Source: Candidatus Sulfopaludibacter sp. SbA3 (lineage in GTDB: Bacteria > Acidobacteriota > Terriglobia > Bryobacterales > Bryobacteraceae). Taken from it: DNA of 64,000 bases. This document shows, piece by piece, positions 27,820 through 36,698 of the stretch (positions are counted from its first letter, which is position 1; every line of letters starts with the position of its first letter). Location: positions 102,503 to 166,502 of the forward strand of contig CAMDCN010000016.1 in NCBI GenBank assembly GCA_945890485.1. The letters run 5' to 3'. The translations under genes and the position numbers were made by a program. The notes under the pieces were generated by a model. The model saw only the letters and a list, made by a program, of their open reading frames with translations, was not told where the DNA came from and did not search any database.

Positions 27820-28638
27820 ATGCCGCCCTTTATCGACGCGCACGTTCATGTTTGGACCGACGATGCAGCACGGTATCCACGCGCGACCGGCCAGCGCGAC
27901 TACCCACCGGCGCGGTTCACGCCGGCAGACCTGTTCGCCCACACGAAACCGGCGGGCGTTACGCGGATCGTGCTCATCCAGATGAGCTTCTACCGGTTTG
28001 ACAACTCGTACATGCTCGACTCAATGCGCGCCCATCCGGGCGTCTTTTCGGGCGTTGGGATTGTCGATTCCGAGGGGCCGGATCCTGGGAAGGCGATGAA
28101 GCTCCTCGCGGCGCAGGGGGTGCGCGGATTCCGCCTGGTGGGCGGCAACGATTTTGATCGGCCCGGGATCCAGGCGATGTGGCGCACCGGGGCGGACGAG
28201 AACTTGGCGATGTGCATGCTGCTGGGGCCGGAGGCGCTGCCCGCGCTCGACAAAATGTGCGAACGGTTTCCGCGGACCCCGGTGGTGATCGACCACTTCG
28301 CCCGGATCGGGTCCGACGGGACGATTCGCGACGCGGACATCCGCGCTCTTTCGGCTCTGGCGCGGCATCCGCTCGTGAAGGTGAAAGCCTCTGCTTTCTA
28401 TGCACTCGGCAAAAAGCAGGCGCCATACACCGATTTGAAGCCCCTGTTCCGGCGCGTATTTGAAGATTTTGGCCCTCGCCGAGTGATGTGGGCCAGCGAC
28501 TGTCCGTTTCAAGTGGGTGAGGGACATCAGTACCCGCCCTCGCTTGCGCTGATTGCGGAGCAGATGCCGTTTCTTTCGGCCGACGACCGGGACTGGGTGC
28601 TGCGCCGGACGGCCGAGGCCACGTTCTTTGCTCGCTGA
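27820..28638 (+). CDS. Amidohydrolase-2 family TIM-barrel hydrolase
   Basis: 272 residues with a typical amidohydrolase-2 plan. The metal motif IDAHVHVW (HxH) is at residues 5-12, GVRGFRLVGG lies mid-barrel, the strand-5 region reads PVVIDHFARIG (His), VKVKASAFYALG follows, and the last motif is RVMWASDCPFQ (Asp). Family members hydrolyse lactones or decarboxylate aromatic acids, for example 2-pyrone-4,6-dicarboxylate hydrolase and ACMSD-like enzymes. The exact substrate is unknown. It ends 12 bases before the first PSD1 gene and may head the operon 27820-34171 (hydrolase, PSD1, DUF1501, sulfatase). Confidence 0.85.
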   Translation: MPPFIDAHVHVWTDDAARYPRATGQRDYPPARFTPADLFAHTKPAGVTRIVLIQMSFYRFDNSYMLDSMRAHPGVFSGVGIVDSEGPDPGKAMKLLAAQGVRGFRLVGGNDFDRPGIQAMWRTGADENLAMCMLLGPEALPALDKMCERFPRTPVVIDHFARIGSDGTIRDADIRALSALARHPLVKVKASAFYALGKKQAPYTDLKPLFRRVFEDFGPRRVMWASDCPFQVGEGHQYPPSLALIAEQMPFLSADDRDWVLRRTAEATFFAR

Positions 28639-28650
28639 GGAGCCGGTACA

Positions 28651-31356
28651 ATGACAGGCAACGTCAGCATGCGTACGTTCCTTTCAGTCTTGGCTCTTGT
28701 TGCTGCCGCTTCCGCTCAGCCTGTGGCCGACGAGTTTTTCGAGAAATCTGTCCGGCCGGTGCTGGCCAAACGCTGCCAGGGTTGCCACAATCCAAAGGCG
28801 GCGAAGGCGGGGCTGGATCTAACGACCGCGGCCGGCTTTAGCAAAGGCGCGGATACGGGACCGGTAGTTGTGGCGGGCGATGCCGCGCAGAGCCGTCTGC
28901 TGCAGGTAACGGGCTATCTCGAACGCGTCAAAATGCCGCCCACCGGCAAGTTGCCGGAAGCAGAATTGGCTACGTTACGGACGTGGGTTGAGCAGGGTGC
29001 CCTGTGGCCAGGAGCTACGAACGAGGCCCCCGCCGCGGTGCGCGGGCCGAAGAAGGGATACAGCCGGGCCCAGAAAGAGTTCTGGTCGTTTCGCCCGATC
29101 GTTAAGCCTTCGCCTCCGTCAGTGCGGGATGCGGCGTGGGTTCGTTCTCCGATTGATCAGTTCATTCTTTCCAAGCTCGAAGCCCAACAGTTGACGCCCG
29201 CCCCGGCCGCCGACAGGCGAACGCTGTTGCACCGCGTCACGCTGGATCTGACCGGGCTGCCGCCGTCCGCGGCCGAAGCGGAGGCGTTCGTGGCGGATCG
29301 ATCGCCGGATGCGTTCGCCAAGGTTGTCGACCGGCTGCTTGCCTCTCCGCGCTATGGCGAAAAGTGGGGGCGGCACTGGATGGACGTCGCGCGTTACGCC
29401 GATTCCACCGGCGCTGACGAAGACTACCGGTATCCCCATGCGTGGCGCTATCGCGACTACGTGATCAACGCCTTTAATGCCGACGTGCCGTATGACCAGT
29501 TCGTGCGCGAGCAGATTGCCGGAGATCTGTTGCCGCCCCCAGCCGGGCAATCCGTGAATACGGCGGGCATCATCGCCACTGGCTTTCTGGCGCTGGGGCC
29601 GAAGCTGGTGGCCGAACAGGACAAGGTAAAGATGTTCTACGACATCGTCGATGAGCAGATCGATGTCGCGGGCAAAGCGATTCTCGGCCTGACGATTTCG
29701 TGTGCCCGTTGCCACGATCACAAGTTCGATCCGGTGTCGATCAAGGACTACTATTCGCTGGCATCGATTTTCGCGAGCACGAAGCAGTTGGCGGAGATTG
29801 AAGGGACGGTGTCGAAGCTTTACTACGCACCGCTGGTGGCCAAACCGGTGGCGGCTGAGTACGAAGCGCATCAGGCGCTGGTCGCGGCCAAGCAGGCGGA
29901 CATCAACGCTGTCATCGCCGGGGAAGGCCGGCGCTTCCGGGATCTTCATGCCCCGAGGCTGGCCGAGTATATGCTGGCCGCCCGGAGGGTTTACGCCGAG
30001 GGCGCGGATGCGGTGGCCGTGGCCGCCCAGTCCAATCTGGACGCGCCGCTGCTGCAGCGTTGGGCCGCATATCTGAAGCCCACGAAGGAGCGTCGCGCTC
30101 ACCTGGAACGGTTCTACGATTCGCCGGCCACGGCGGCGCAGTATCAGGCTGAATTTCTGGCCGAAGTGGCGCGCCGGAACGCAGAGCCCAAGAAGAAGTT
30201 TCTAGCGGGAGAGAACCGTTTCTATACCGAAGTCGCTATCGGAAAGGGACCGCTGACATTGCCAGTGGAAAAGCCGGAGGTATTCTATTCCTCCACGGCG
30301 CAACAGCAGATCGCCACTTTGAGGGCCGACCTGGATGCGATTAAGGCCAAGGCGCCGCCGGAGCCGCCGTTTGCCTGCGCGGTGGGTGAAGACAAGCCGG
30401 TGGAGCAGCGGGTGTTCCTGCGGGGCAATCCGGAGTCGAAGGGCGACCCGGTAGCGAAGCGTTTTCCGGTGGTTCTGGCCGGAGAGGAGCAGGAGCCGAT
30501 CACCCAAGGCAGCGGTCGCCTGGAATTGGCAAATTGGTTGGCGAGCCCCCGGAATCCGTTGCCGGCCCGCGTCATGGCGAATCGCCTGTGGCAAGGGCAC
30601 TTCGGGCAGGGATTGGTTCGCACACCGAACAACTTTGGCTTTGCCGGGGAGCGGCCGTCGCATCCGGAACTGCTCGACTGGCTGGCGGCGGAGTTCATCG
30701 AGCAAGGCTGGTCGATGAAGCGCATGCACCGGATGCTTCTGCTGTCGAGCACCTATCAGCAAAGCGCCCAGGTCTCGCCAGCCAAGCGCGAGAAGGACGC
30801 CGATAACCGGCTGCTCTCGCGGTTCCCCATTCGGCGGAAGACGGTGGAGGAGATCCGCGATTCGCTACTGCTGCTCGACGGAAGCCTGGACCTGACCATG
30901 GGCGGATCGCTGCAAAGCGGGGAAGGAACCGACAACGAGTTCTCCGATAGCCGCAAGAGCATCAACCCGGATGTGTCGACCCGGCGGACCGTCTACCTGC
31001 CACTGCGGCGCTCGAATCTGTCGAGCCTGTTCAACCTGTTTGATTTCGGCGATGGGACCACCAGCACGGAGACCCGCTCGGAAACCAACGTCGCTCCGCA
31101 GGCCCTGTACATGATGAACAGCAAGTTCGTCGCCCAGCGGGCAGCGAACCTGGCCCGCCAGATTTTGAAAACGTCCGAGGGGCTGGACGAAAGAATGCTG
31201 CACGCTTGGCGCCGCGTGCTGGGCCGCGAGCCGTCCGCGGAGCAACGGGCGGACGGGCGCGCCTACCTTGCCGGTTTCCCTGGTGGCGAAGAGCCGGCTT
31301 GGACGAGTTACTGCCGCTCCTTGATTGCTTCGAACGACTTCATCTACGTCTACTAA
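28651..31356 (+). CDS. Planctomycete-type cytochrome C plus DUF1549/DUF1553 (PSD1) protein
   Basis: 901 residues. A signal peptide (about 1-22) is followed by a PSCyt1 haem-binding domain with CQGCH (Cys42-His46) and RPVLAKRC. DUF1549 (about 150-360) has SPIDQFILSKLEAQQLTPAP, LTGLPPSAAEAEAF, WGRHWMDVARYADS and CARCHDHKFDPV. DUF1553 (about 620-890) has NPLPARVMANRLWQGHFGQG, FGFAGERPSHPELLDWLA, and the final SNDFIYVY. The family is abundant in Planctomycetes and Solibacteres and is always near DUF1501; the biochemical role is unproven, and polysaccharide or sulfated-glycan breakdown is suspected. The good GGAG 8 bases upstream supports ATG 28651. The DUF1501 gene starts three bases after its stop. 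Confidence 0.92.
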   Translation: MTGNVSMRTFLSVLALVAAASAQPVADEFFEKSVRPVLAKRCQGCHNPKAAKAGLDLTTAAGFSKGADTGPVVVAGDAAQSRLLQVTGYLERVKMPPTGKLPEAELATLRTWVEQGALWPGATNEAPAAVRGPKKGYSRAQKEFWSFRPIVKPSPPSVRDAAWVRSPIDQFILSKLEAQQLTPAPAADRRTLLHRVTLDLTGLPPSAAEAEAFVADRSPDAFAKVVDRLLASPRYGEKWGRHWMDVARYADSTGADEDYRYPHAWRYRDYVINAFNADVPYDQFVREQIAGDLLPPPAGQSVNTAGIIATGFLALGPKLVAEQDKVKMFYDIVDEQIDVAGKAILGLTISCARCHDHKFDPVSIKDYYSLASIFASTKQLAEIEGTVSKLYYAPLVAKPVAAEYEAHQALVAAKQADINAVIAGEGRRFRDLHAPRLAEYMLAARRVYAEGADAVAVAAQSNLDAPLLQRWAAYLKPTKERRAHLERFYDSPATAAQYQAEFLAEVARRNAEPKKKFLAGENRFYTEVAIGKGPLTLPVEKPEVFYSSTAQQQIATLRADLDAIKAKAPPEPPFACAVGEDKPVEQRVFLRGNPESKGDPVAKRFPVVLAGEEQEPITQGSGRLELANWLASPRNPLPARVMANRLWQGHFGQGLVRTPNNFGFAGERPSHPELLDWLAAEFIEQGWSMKRMHRMLLLSSTYQQSAQVSPAKREKDADNRLLSRFPIRRKTVEEIRDSLLLLDGSLDLTMGGSLQSGEGTDNEFSDSRKSINPDVSTRRTVYLPLRRSNLSSLFNLFDFGDGTTSTETRSETNVAPQALYMMNSKFVAQRAANLARQILKTSEGLDERMLHAWRRVLGREPSAEQRADGRAYLAGFPGGEEPAWTSYCRSLIASNDFIYVY

Positions 31357-31359
31357 CTT

Positions 31360-32745
31360 ATGACTCGCCGCTACTTACTTCGTCGCGCCGCCTGCGGGTT
31401 TGGGATGGTCGGGTTGGCCGGCCTGCTCAACGCCCAACTCGGCCCCAAGGCGCCCCACTTTCCCGCCAAGGCGAAGCGCGTCATTTTTCTCTTCATGCAT
31501 GGCGGGCCTTCGCACCTGGATACGTTTGACCCAAAGCCCCGGCTGATCCGCGATCACGGAAAGCCGCTGCCGTTCAAAAGGCCGCTGACCTTCGCCGAAG
31601 GGTCCACCGGGAATCTGCTCAAATCGCCATGGGAGTTCCGGCAACACGGGCAGAGCGGCATCCCCATCAGCAGCCTGTTCCCCGAGGTTGCCAAGCATGC
31701 CGACGACCTCTGTATCATCCGTTCCATGGTGGGCGACAGCGTGGCGCACGGCGGCGCGACCCTGCAACTGCATACCGGGTCGAATACGTTCACGCGGCCA
31801 AGCATGGGCTCCTGGGTGGTGTACGGCCTCGGGACCGAAAATCAAAATCTACCGGCTTACATCACGCTCAAGCCAGGGCTTTCGCACGGAGGGGCGAAGA
31901 AGTGGAGCTCCGGGTTCCTTCCGGCGGCGTATCAGGGCACCGCTGTGGGGTTGGGGGGCGTGCCAATCGACAAGATTGCCGAGCCGATTGAACATCTGAA
32001 GAACTACGGCCTGACCCCAGAGCAGCAGCGATACGAGCTCGACATGATTCAGAAAATGAACCGGGCGGCGGCTACGCGTTGGCAGAACGACGCGGAACTC
32101 GAAGCCCGGATTCAGAGCTTTGAACTGGCTTTTCGCATGCAGACCGTTGCGCCGGAGGCCTTCGATATCTCCAAGGAAACCGCGGCCACCAAAAAGCTCT
32201 ACGGCATGGATGCCCCGGAGACCAGTGACTTCGGCTGGCAGTGCCTGATGGCCCGGCGATTGGCCGAACGCAACGTGCGCTTCATTCAAATCAATCACGA
32301 GTACGGCCCCGGCAACGAAGTAGGCTGGGACGCGCATGCCGAACTGATCCGGCTGCACACTCGCACAGCGCTGCAGGTGGATCAACCCATCGCCGCTCTG
32401 CTGACGGACCTGAAGGCCCGGGGGCTGATGGACGACACTCTGGTGGTTTGGGGCGGGGAATTCGGCCGGACGCCGATCGCGGAGGCCGGGGACGGCCGGG
32501 ACCACAACCCCTACGGCTACACCATCTGGATGGCGGGAGCCGGGGTAAAAAAGGGGTTTATCTACGGCGCCACCGACGAGTTCGGCTACTACGCCACCGA
32601 GGACCGGATGCATATCAACGACATGCACGCGACCATGCTGCACCTGCTTGGGCTGAATCACGAGAATCTGACGTATTCCTACGGCGGCCGGCCATTCCGG
32701 CTCACGGATGTGGCTGGTCGGGTGGCGACCAAATTGTTGTCCTGA
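31360..32745 (+). CDS. DUF1501 protein with Tat-like signal (sulfatase-fold relative)
   Basis: 461 residues. The N-terminus MTRRYLLRRAACGFGMVGLA resembles a twin-arginine signal. DUF1501 motifs: RVIFLFMHGGPSHLDTFDPK, CIIRSMVGDS, GSWVVYGLGTENQNLPAYIT, TLVVWGGEFGRTP, and GRDHNPYGYTIWMAGAG. The fold is related to alkaline phosphatase and sulfatases. It directly follows the PSD1 gene (3-base gap) and precedes a true sulfatase (16-base gap). The two partners are thought to act together in the periplasm or at the surface; the reaction is unknown. Confidence 0.92.
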   Translation: MTRRYLLRRAACGFGMVGLAGLLNAQLGPKAPHFPAKAKRVIFLFMHGGPSHLDTFDPKPRLIRDHGKPLPFKRPLTFAEGSTGNLLKSPWEFRQHGQSGIPISSLFPEVAKHADDLCIIRSMVGDSVAHGGATLQLHTGSNTFTRPSMGSWVVYGLGTENQNLPAYITLKPGLSHGGAKKWSSGFLPAAYQGTAVGLGGVPIDKIAEPIEHLKNYGLTPEQQRYELDMIQKMNRAAATRWQNDAELEARIQSFELAFRMQTVAPEAFDISKETAATKKLYGMDAPETSDFGWQCLMARRLAERNVRFIQINHEYGPGNEVGWDAHAELIRLHTRTALQVDQPIAALLTDLKARGLMDDTLVVWGGEFGRTPIAEAGDGRDHNPYGYTIWMAGAGVKKGFIYGATDEFGYYATEDRMHINDMHATMLHLLGLNHENLTYSYGGRPFRLTDVAGRVATKLLS

Positions 32746-32761
32746 GATATACTCGCGGTTC

Positions 32762-34171
32762 ATGCTGCGCCGCCAGTTTCTCTCGCTAGCTCCGGCCTTG
32801 GCCGCCCCCTCCCGCAAGGCTCCGAACATCATTTGGATCATGGCCGATGACATGGCGTGGGCCGATGCTGGCTGCTATGGGCAAAAAATCATCCAGACGC
32901 CCAACATCGATTCCATCGCCCGCGATGGAATTCGCTGCACGGACGCCTACGCCGGCTGCACCGTCTGCGCCCCCTCGCGCTCCGTCCTGATGACTGGTCT
33001 GCACGGCGGGCACACCGCGGTGCGCTCCAACCCTGGCGGCGTGTATATCCTGGACGCCGATACGACGATCGGCGAGGTGCTACGCCCGGCGGGCTACCGC
33101 TCCGGCTGTTTTGGCAAGTGGGGTCTCGGCGACATCGGCACCGAGGGCGTCCCTTGGAAGCAGGGCTTCGATACCTTTTTCGGCTACCTGCATCAGGCGC
33201 ACGCCCACTTCTACTATCCGCCGTACCTTTACGACAACGACAAGCAGTTCGAGCTGCCGCAGAACAAGGACCGGAAGCTGGGTTCGTTCGCGCACGATTT
33301 TATCGAGGAGCGGACCCTGCGCTTCATTCGCGAGAACAAGGACAACCCGTTCTTCTGCTACGCCGCCTGGACCATGCCGCACTGGGAGCCGCAGGTGCCG
33401 GAAGAGTCCCGGGCACCCTACCGCGGCAAGTTCGACCCGGAGTTCTCGTACGTCGACAAAGCCGGCCGTCAGAATCCGCAGCCGGAAACCTTCGCCACGT
33501 ATGCGGGCATGGTGGCACGGACCGACCGCGCCGTAGGACGGATCCTCGCTCTTCTGCGCGAACTCAACCTTGCTGAGAATACGCTGGTCTTCTTCACCTC
33601 TGACAATGGCGGCCATTCCCGCCGCTCGTTCGATCCGCAGAACCGGCTCGGCAACTACGGGCCTTTCCGCGGCCACAAGACAACGATGTATGAAGGCGGG
33701 CTCCGCGTGCCGATGGTGGCGCGGTGGCCGGGCCGCATACCGGCGGGCCGCGTGACGGACTATCCCTGGATGTTCATGGACGCTCTGCCGACCATGGCCG
33801 ACGTGGCCAATACGGCCGCGCCTCGCAACATCGACGGCTTCTCTGTGCTCCCGACCCTCCTCGGCCGGAAGCAGAAGCCCCACGACTCTCTCTATTGGGA
33901 GATGCCGATGTATAACGCCAAGACCGCGCAGTGGGCGCCCGGCGCTCCGGCGCAGGCCCTGCGGCAAGGCAACTGGAAAGTGGTCCGCCCGGAGGCGAAG
34001 GCGCCGCTCGAGTTGTACAACCTGAAAGCCGATATTGGTGAAGCTACTGATCTGGCGACACGCGAACCGAAACGCCTGGCCGCCCTTGAGAAAAGTTTGA
34101 CGGCGGCGCGAACGGCTCCAAGACCTCAGCCGCAGCCAGACCATCGCTGGTTTGAGAAACCATGGTGGTGA
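32762..34171 (+). CDS. Arylsulfatase-family enzyme
   Basis: About 469 residues with an N-terminal signal (MLRRQFLSLAPALAA). Type I sulfatase signature: APNIIWIMADDMAWADAGCY (metal Asp pair) and CAPSRSVLMTGLHGG, in which Cys69 of C-A-P-S-R would be converted to formylglycine by an FGE. Later motifs are GCFGKWGLGD, VFFTSDNGGHS (metal Asp-Asn) and GPFRGHKTTMYEGGLRVPMV. All active-site motifs are present. The start ATG 32762 is favoured over the longer frame, which overlaps the DUF1501 gene. The FGE-like domain protein at 9999 is unlikely to be its maturase, because that protein appears degenerate. Operon with PSD1 and DUF1501 suggests use of sulfated organics or glycans. Confidence 0.92.
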   Translation: MLRRQFLSLAPALAAPSRKAPNIIWIMADDMAWADAGCYGQKIIQTPNIDSIARDGIRCTDAYAGCTVCAPSRSVLMTGLHGGHTAVRSNPGGVYILDADTTIGEVLRPAGYRSGCFGKWGLGDIGTEGVPWKQGFDTFFGYLHQAHAHFYYPPYLYDNDKQFELPQNKDRKLGSFAHDFIEERTLRFIRENKDNPFFCYAAWTMPHWEPQVPEESRAPYRGKFDPEFSYVDKAGRQNPQPETFATYAGMVARTDRAVGRILALLRELNLAENTLVFFTSDNGGHSRRSFDPQNRLGNYGPFRGHKTTMYEGGLRVPMVARWPGRIPAGRVTDYPWMFMDALPTMADVANTAAPRNIDGFSVLPTLLGRKQKPHDSLYWEMPMYNAKTAQWAPGAPAQALRQGNWKVVRPEAKAPLELYNLKADIGEATDLATREPKRLAALEKSLTAARTAPRPQPQPDHRWFEKPWW

Positions 34172-34228
34172 CATTCGTGTGACACGGGCTAATCTTCCGC
34201 TGGGTTCTGGCCGATAAGGAACATATCC

Positions 34229-34432
34229 ATGCCAGTTTCAGTTGATCAGTTGGCCCTGCAGAAGGAAAACCGGGAGGCGTCCAAGTCCGTGCGTAGAGCG
34301 TTGAACCAATTGATGGATCGCCGCCTTGCCAAGCTGATTTCGAAAGAAGAGTTTGAGGCGGAGCGCGAAGCCTTAAATGCGCAGCTCGATCGCTGCCATG
34401 AGAACCATCAGCGGCTCACCAACAGCTACTGA
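34229..34432 (+). CDS. Small charged coiled-coil protein, unknown
   Basis: 67 residues, with ATG preceded by AAGGA about eight bases upstream. The product is highly charged and helical (EASKSVRRALNQLMDRRLAK, then FEAEREALNAQLDRCHENHQ), with a heptad-like pattern. No signal peptide or known motif. It lies between the sulfatase (57 bases before) and the second PSD1 gene. A short dyad CGTGTGACACG (34177-34187) precedes it. The clean ribosome binding site and regular protein pattern make it likely real, but no function can be named. Confidence 0.6.
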   Translation: MPVSVDQLALQKENREASKSVRRALNQLMDRRLAKLISKEEFEAEREALNAQLDRCHENHQRLTNSY

Positions 34433-34448
34433 ACGGTCCCTCCTAGGC

Positions 34449-34484
34449 TTGACACCGGGACGGTCCTGTGAAAACATTTTCACA
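34449..34484 (+). promoter_or_regulatory. Candidate promoter and operator before the second PSD1 gene
   Basis: A consensus -35 TTGACA (34449-34454) is followed 12 bases later by a perfect 18-bp dyad TGTGAAAA-CA-TTTTCACA (34467-34484), where a -10 would lie (AAACAT, poor match). The spacing TGTGA-N8-TCACA differs from the CRP site (N6). A repressor site over the -10 is plausible. Confidence 0.45.
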
Positions 34485-34517
34485 GAATTAGCCCTCGTCC
34501 GCCTGGAGATCTTCCGC

Positions 34518-36698
34518 ATGAATTGTCGCCCCGTTTTGCTGGCCGCCGCCTTGGTCACGCAGGTTCTTGCTGAGAGTACTCCTAAATTCAACCCTATCCA
34601 AAAGAAATGGTGGGCAATTCAGCCGGTGACTGCAGTTCAACCGCCGGCGGTCGATGCGACGGGGCAGCAGTGGGTGCGGAACGAAATCGACCATTTCGTT
34701 TACGACAAGTTAAAGGCGAAGAATCTGCGGCCAGCGCCCCTCGCCAGCCGCGACGTTTTTCTCCGCCGCGTCACGCTCGATCTCACTGGCCTGCCCCCGA
34801 CGCCGGCCGAGGCTCAGGAGTTTTTCAGCGACAACAAGCCGGGTGCCGAAGAGCGCTTAGTGGATCGCCTGCTGGCGACTCCGCGATACGGGGAGCGCTG
34901 GGGCCGGCATTGGCTCGACGTGGTCCGCTACGCCGACAGCGACGGATTCAAGCAGGACGACACCCGTCCCAACATGTGGCGCTATCGCGATTGGGTGATC
35001 CAGAGCTGGAACGAAGACAAGCCATTTGACCGGTTCATTAAGGAGCAGATTGCCGCTGACGAACTCTATCCAGGCGACACCAAGGCGCTGCCGGGGCTGG
35101 GCTACTTGCGCTTGTTCGAAGACGAGTTTAACCAAGCCAACGTCCATCTGCGCCGCCAGGAACTCCTCAACGATCTGACCGACAACACGGCCTACGCCTT
35201 TCTCGGGGTGACGTTGGCGTGCGCCCGTTGCCACGATCATAAATTTGATCCACTGCTGCATCGCGATTACTACCGCATGCAGGCGTTCTTCTCGAACCTG
35301 AAGATTGACGACAGTGCGCCGGTTGTTTCTCCAACCGAGGTTGCCGCGCACAACGCGAAGATGGCGAACTATAGGGCCGCCGCTAAACCGGTACTCGATC
35401 AGATCGAAACTCTCCTCGCCGCTCCACGTGCCGCCTTTCGTAAAGAGCGCCTCGAACGCTTTCCGGAGGAAGTGCAGGCGGCGATCAATCGCGATCCCGC
35501 CAAGCGTAGTTCCATGGACTGGCAGATCTATCACAAAGCGATGACCCAAGTGGATGTGGAAGACAGCTTGGTGGTCGGCAAGCCGGCCGGCCTTAAGGCG
35601 CAGTATCAGAAGCTGCTCAAGGATCTCGAACAGTACAAACACCTGTTGCCGGAACCGCTGCCGGTGGCGCAGGTGATGCGCGATCAGGGAATGGACGCGC
35701 CAGCCACGCACGTGCTTCGCGCGGGTGCCGTCGATGCCCCGCTGGAAGAAACCGCTCCCGGAATGCTGAGCATTCTTGATCCGGCCCCGGCCACCATCGT
35801 CGCCAAGCCCGAGCTCAATTCAAGCGGCCGCCGTACGGCGCTCGCCAATGCCTTGGCCGACGCCAAGAACCCGCTCACCACGCGTGTGATCGTTAACCGC
35901 ATTTGGCACTACCATTTCGGCCGCGGCATCGCTGGAACGCCGAACGATTTCGGCCTTATGGGCGATCGCCCCAGTCATCGCGAACTCCTCGACTGGCTCA
36001 CCGCCACCTTCACCGGGACCGACGGCTGGAGCATCAAGAAGCTGCATAAGCGGATCGTGCTCAGCGCGACCTATCGCCAGTCTTCTGAGTTCCGGGCCGA
36101 CGCCGCCGCGGTGGATAGCGACAACAAACTGCTTTGGCGCTACCCGCGCCGCCGCCTGGAAGCCGAGTCGATTAGGGACTCGATGTTGGCGGTCTCCGGC
36201 TTGCTCGATCGCAAGATGGGCGGCCCCGGTGTCTTCCCCAGTGTTCCGGCCGGCACCGAGATCCAGGAAGGTCGCCATTGGCGCAAATCCACCGGCGACG
36301 CCGATGAGTATCGCGCTAGCGTCTACATCTTCGCCCGCCGCCTGGTTCGGTATCCCATGCTCGAGAGCTTTGACGCCCCCCTCGCATTCGAGAGCTGCGG
36401 CCGGCGTCAGGAAACGGTCACCGCCGATCAGGCCCTTGAACTCATGAATGGTCAGGCAACCGCCAAATTCGCTCAGGCCCTTGCCCGCCGCGTCGGCAAC
36501 GACCCCGGCCAAAGCCAGGACTCGCTTGCCGAACGGGCTTACCGCCTGACACTCGGCCGGACGCCCACGGAGGCTGAACTCAAGCGCAGCCGCGAGTTCC
36601 TGACGGCGCAAACGAAGCTGGCCGGTGGCTCTCAGGGTGCACTCGAAGATCTCTGTCTGAACCTGCTCAGCTCGAGCGAATTCCTATACATCGACTAA
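34518..36698 (+). CDS. PSD1-type DUF1549/DUF1553 protein without N-terminal cytochrome
   Basis: About 726 residues with a signal peptide (MNCRPVLLAAALVTQVLA) and ATG 34518 preceded by GGAG. DUF1549 motifs: NEIDHFVYDKLKAKNLRPAP, LTGLPPTPAEAQEF, WGRHWLDVVRYADSDG, and CARCHDHKFDPL. DUF1553 motifs: NPLTTRVIVNRIWHYHFGRG, NDFGLMGDRPSHRELLDWL, and SSSEFLYID at the end. Unlike the other two copies in this window it has no separate haem c domain in front. The frame opens at 34377, overlapping the small upstream gene, but only from Met 34518 does a signal peptide appear. Its TAA overlaps the next ATG by one base. Confidence 0.9.
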   Translation: MNCRPVLLAAALVTQVLAESTPKFNPIQKKWWAIQPVTAVQPPAVDATGQQWVRNEIDHFVYDKLKAKNLRPAPLASRDVFLRRVTLDLTGLPPTPAEAQEFFSDNKPGAEERLVDRLLATPRYGERWGRHWLDVVRYADSDGFKQDDTRPNMWRYRDWVIQSWNEDKPFDRFIKEQIAADELYPGDTKALPGLGYLRLFEDEFNQANVHLRRQELLNDLTDNTAYAFLGVTLACARCHDHKFDPLLHRDYYRMQAFFSNLKIDDSAPVVSPTEVAAHNAKMANYRAAAKPVLDQIETLLAAPRAAFRKERLERFPEEVQAAINRDPAKRSSMDWQIYHKAMTQVDVEDSLVVGKPAGLKAQYQKLLKDLEQYKHLLPEPLPVAQVMRDQGMDAPATHVLRAGAVDAPLEETAPGMLSILDPAPATIVAKPELNSSGRRTALANALADAKNPLTTRVIVNRIWHYHFGRGIAGTPNDFGLMGDRPSHRELLDWLTATFTGTDGWSIKKLHKRIVLSATYRQSSEFRADAAAVDSDNKLLWRYPRRRLEAESIRDSMLAVSGLLDRKMGGPGVFPSVPAGTEIQEGRHWRKSTGDADEYRASVYIFARRLVRYPMLESFDAPLAFESCGRRQETVTADQALELMNGQATAKFAQALARRVGNDPGQSQDSLAERAYRLTLGRTPTEAELKRSREFLTAQTKLAGGSQGALEDLCLNLLSSSEFLYID

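Noticed and set aside
34467..34484. CRP/FNR site
   Set aside because: TGTGA and TCACA are separated by 8 bases, not 6, and no FNR TTGAT half-sites are present.
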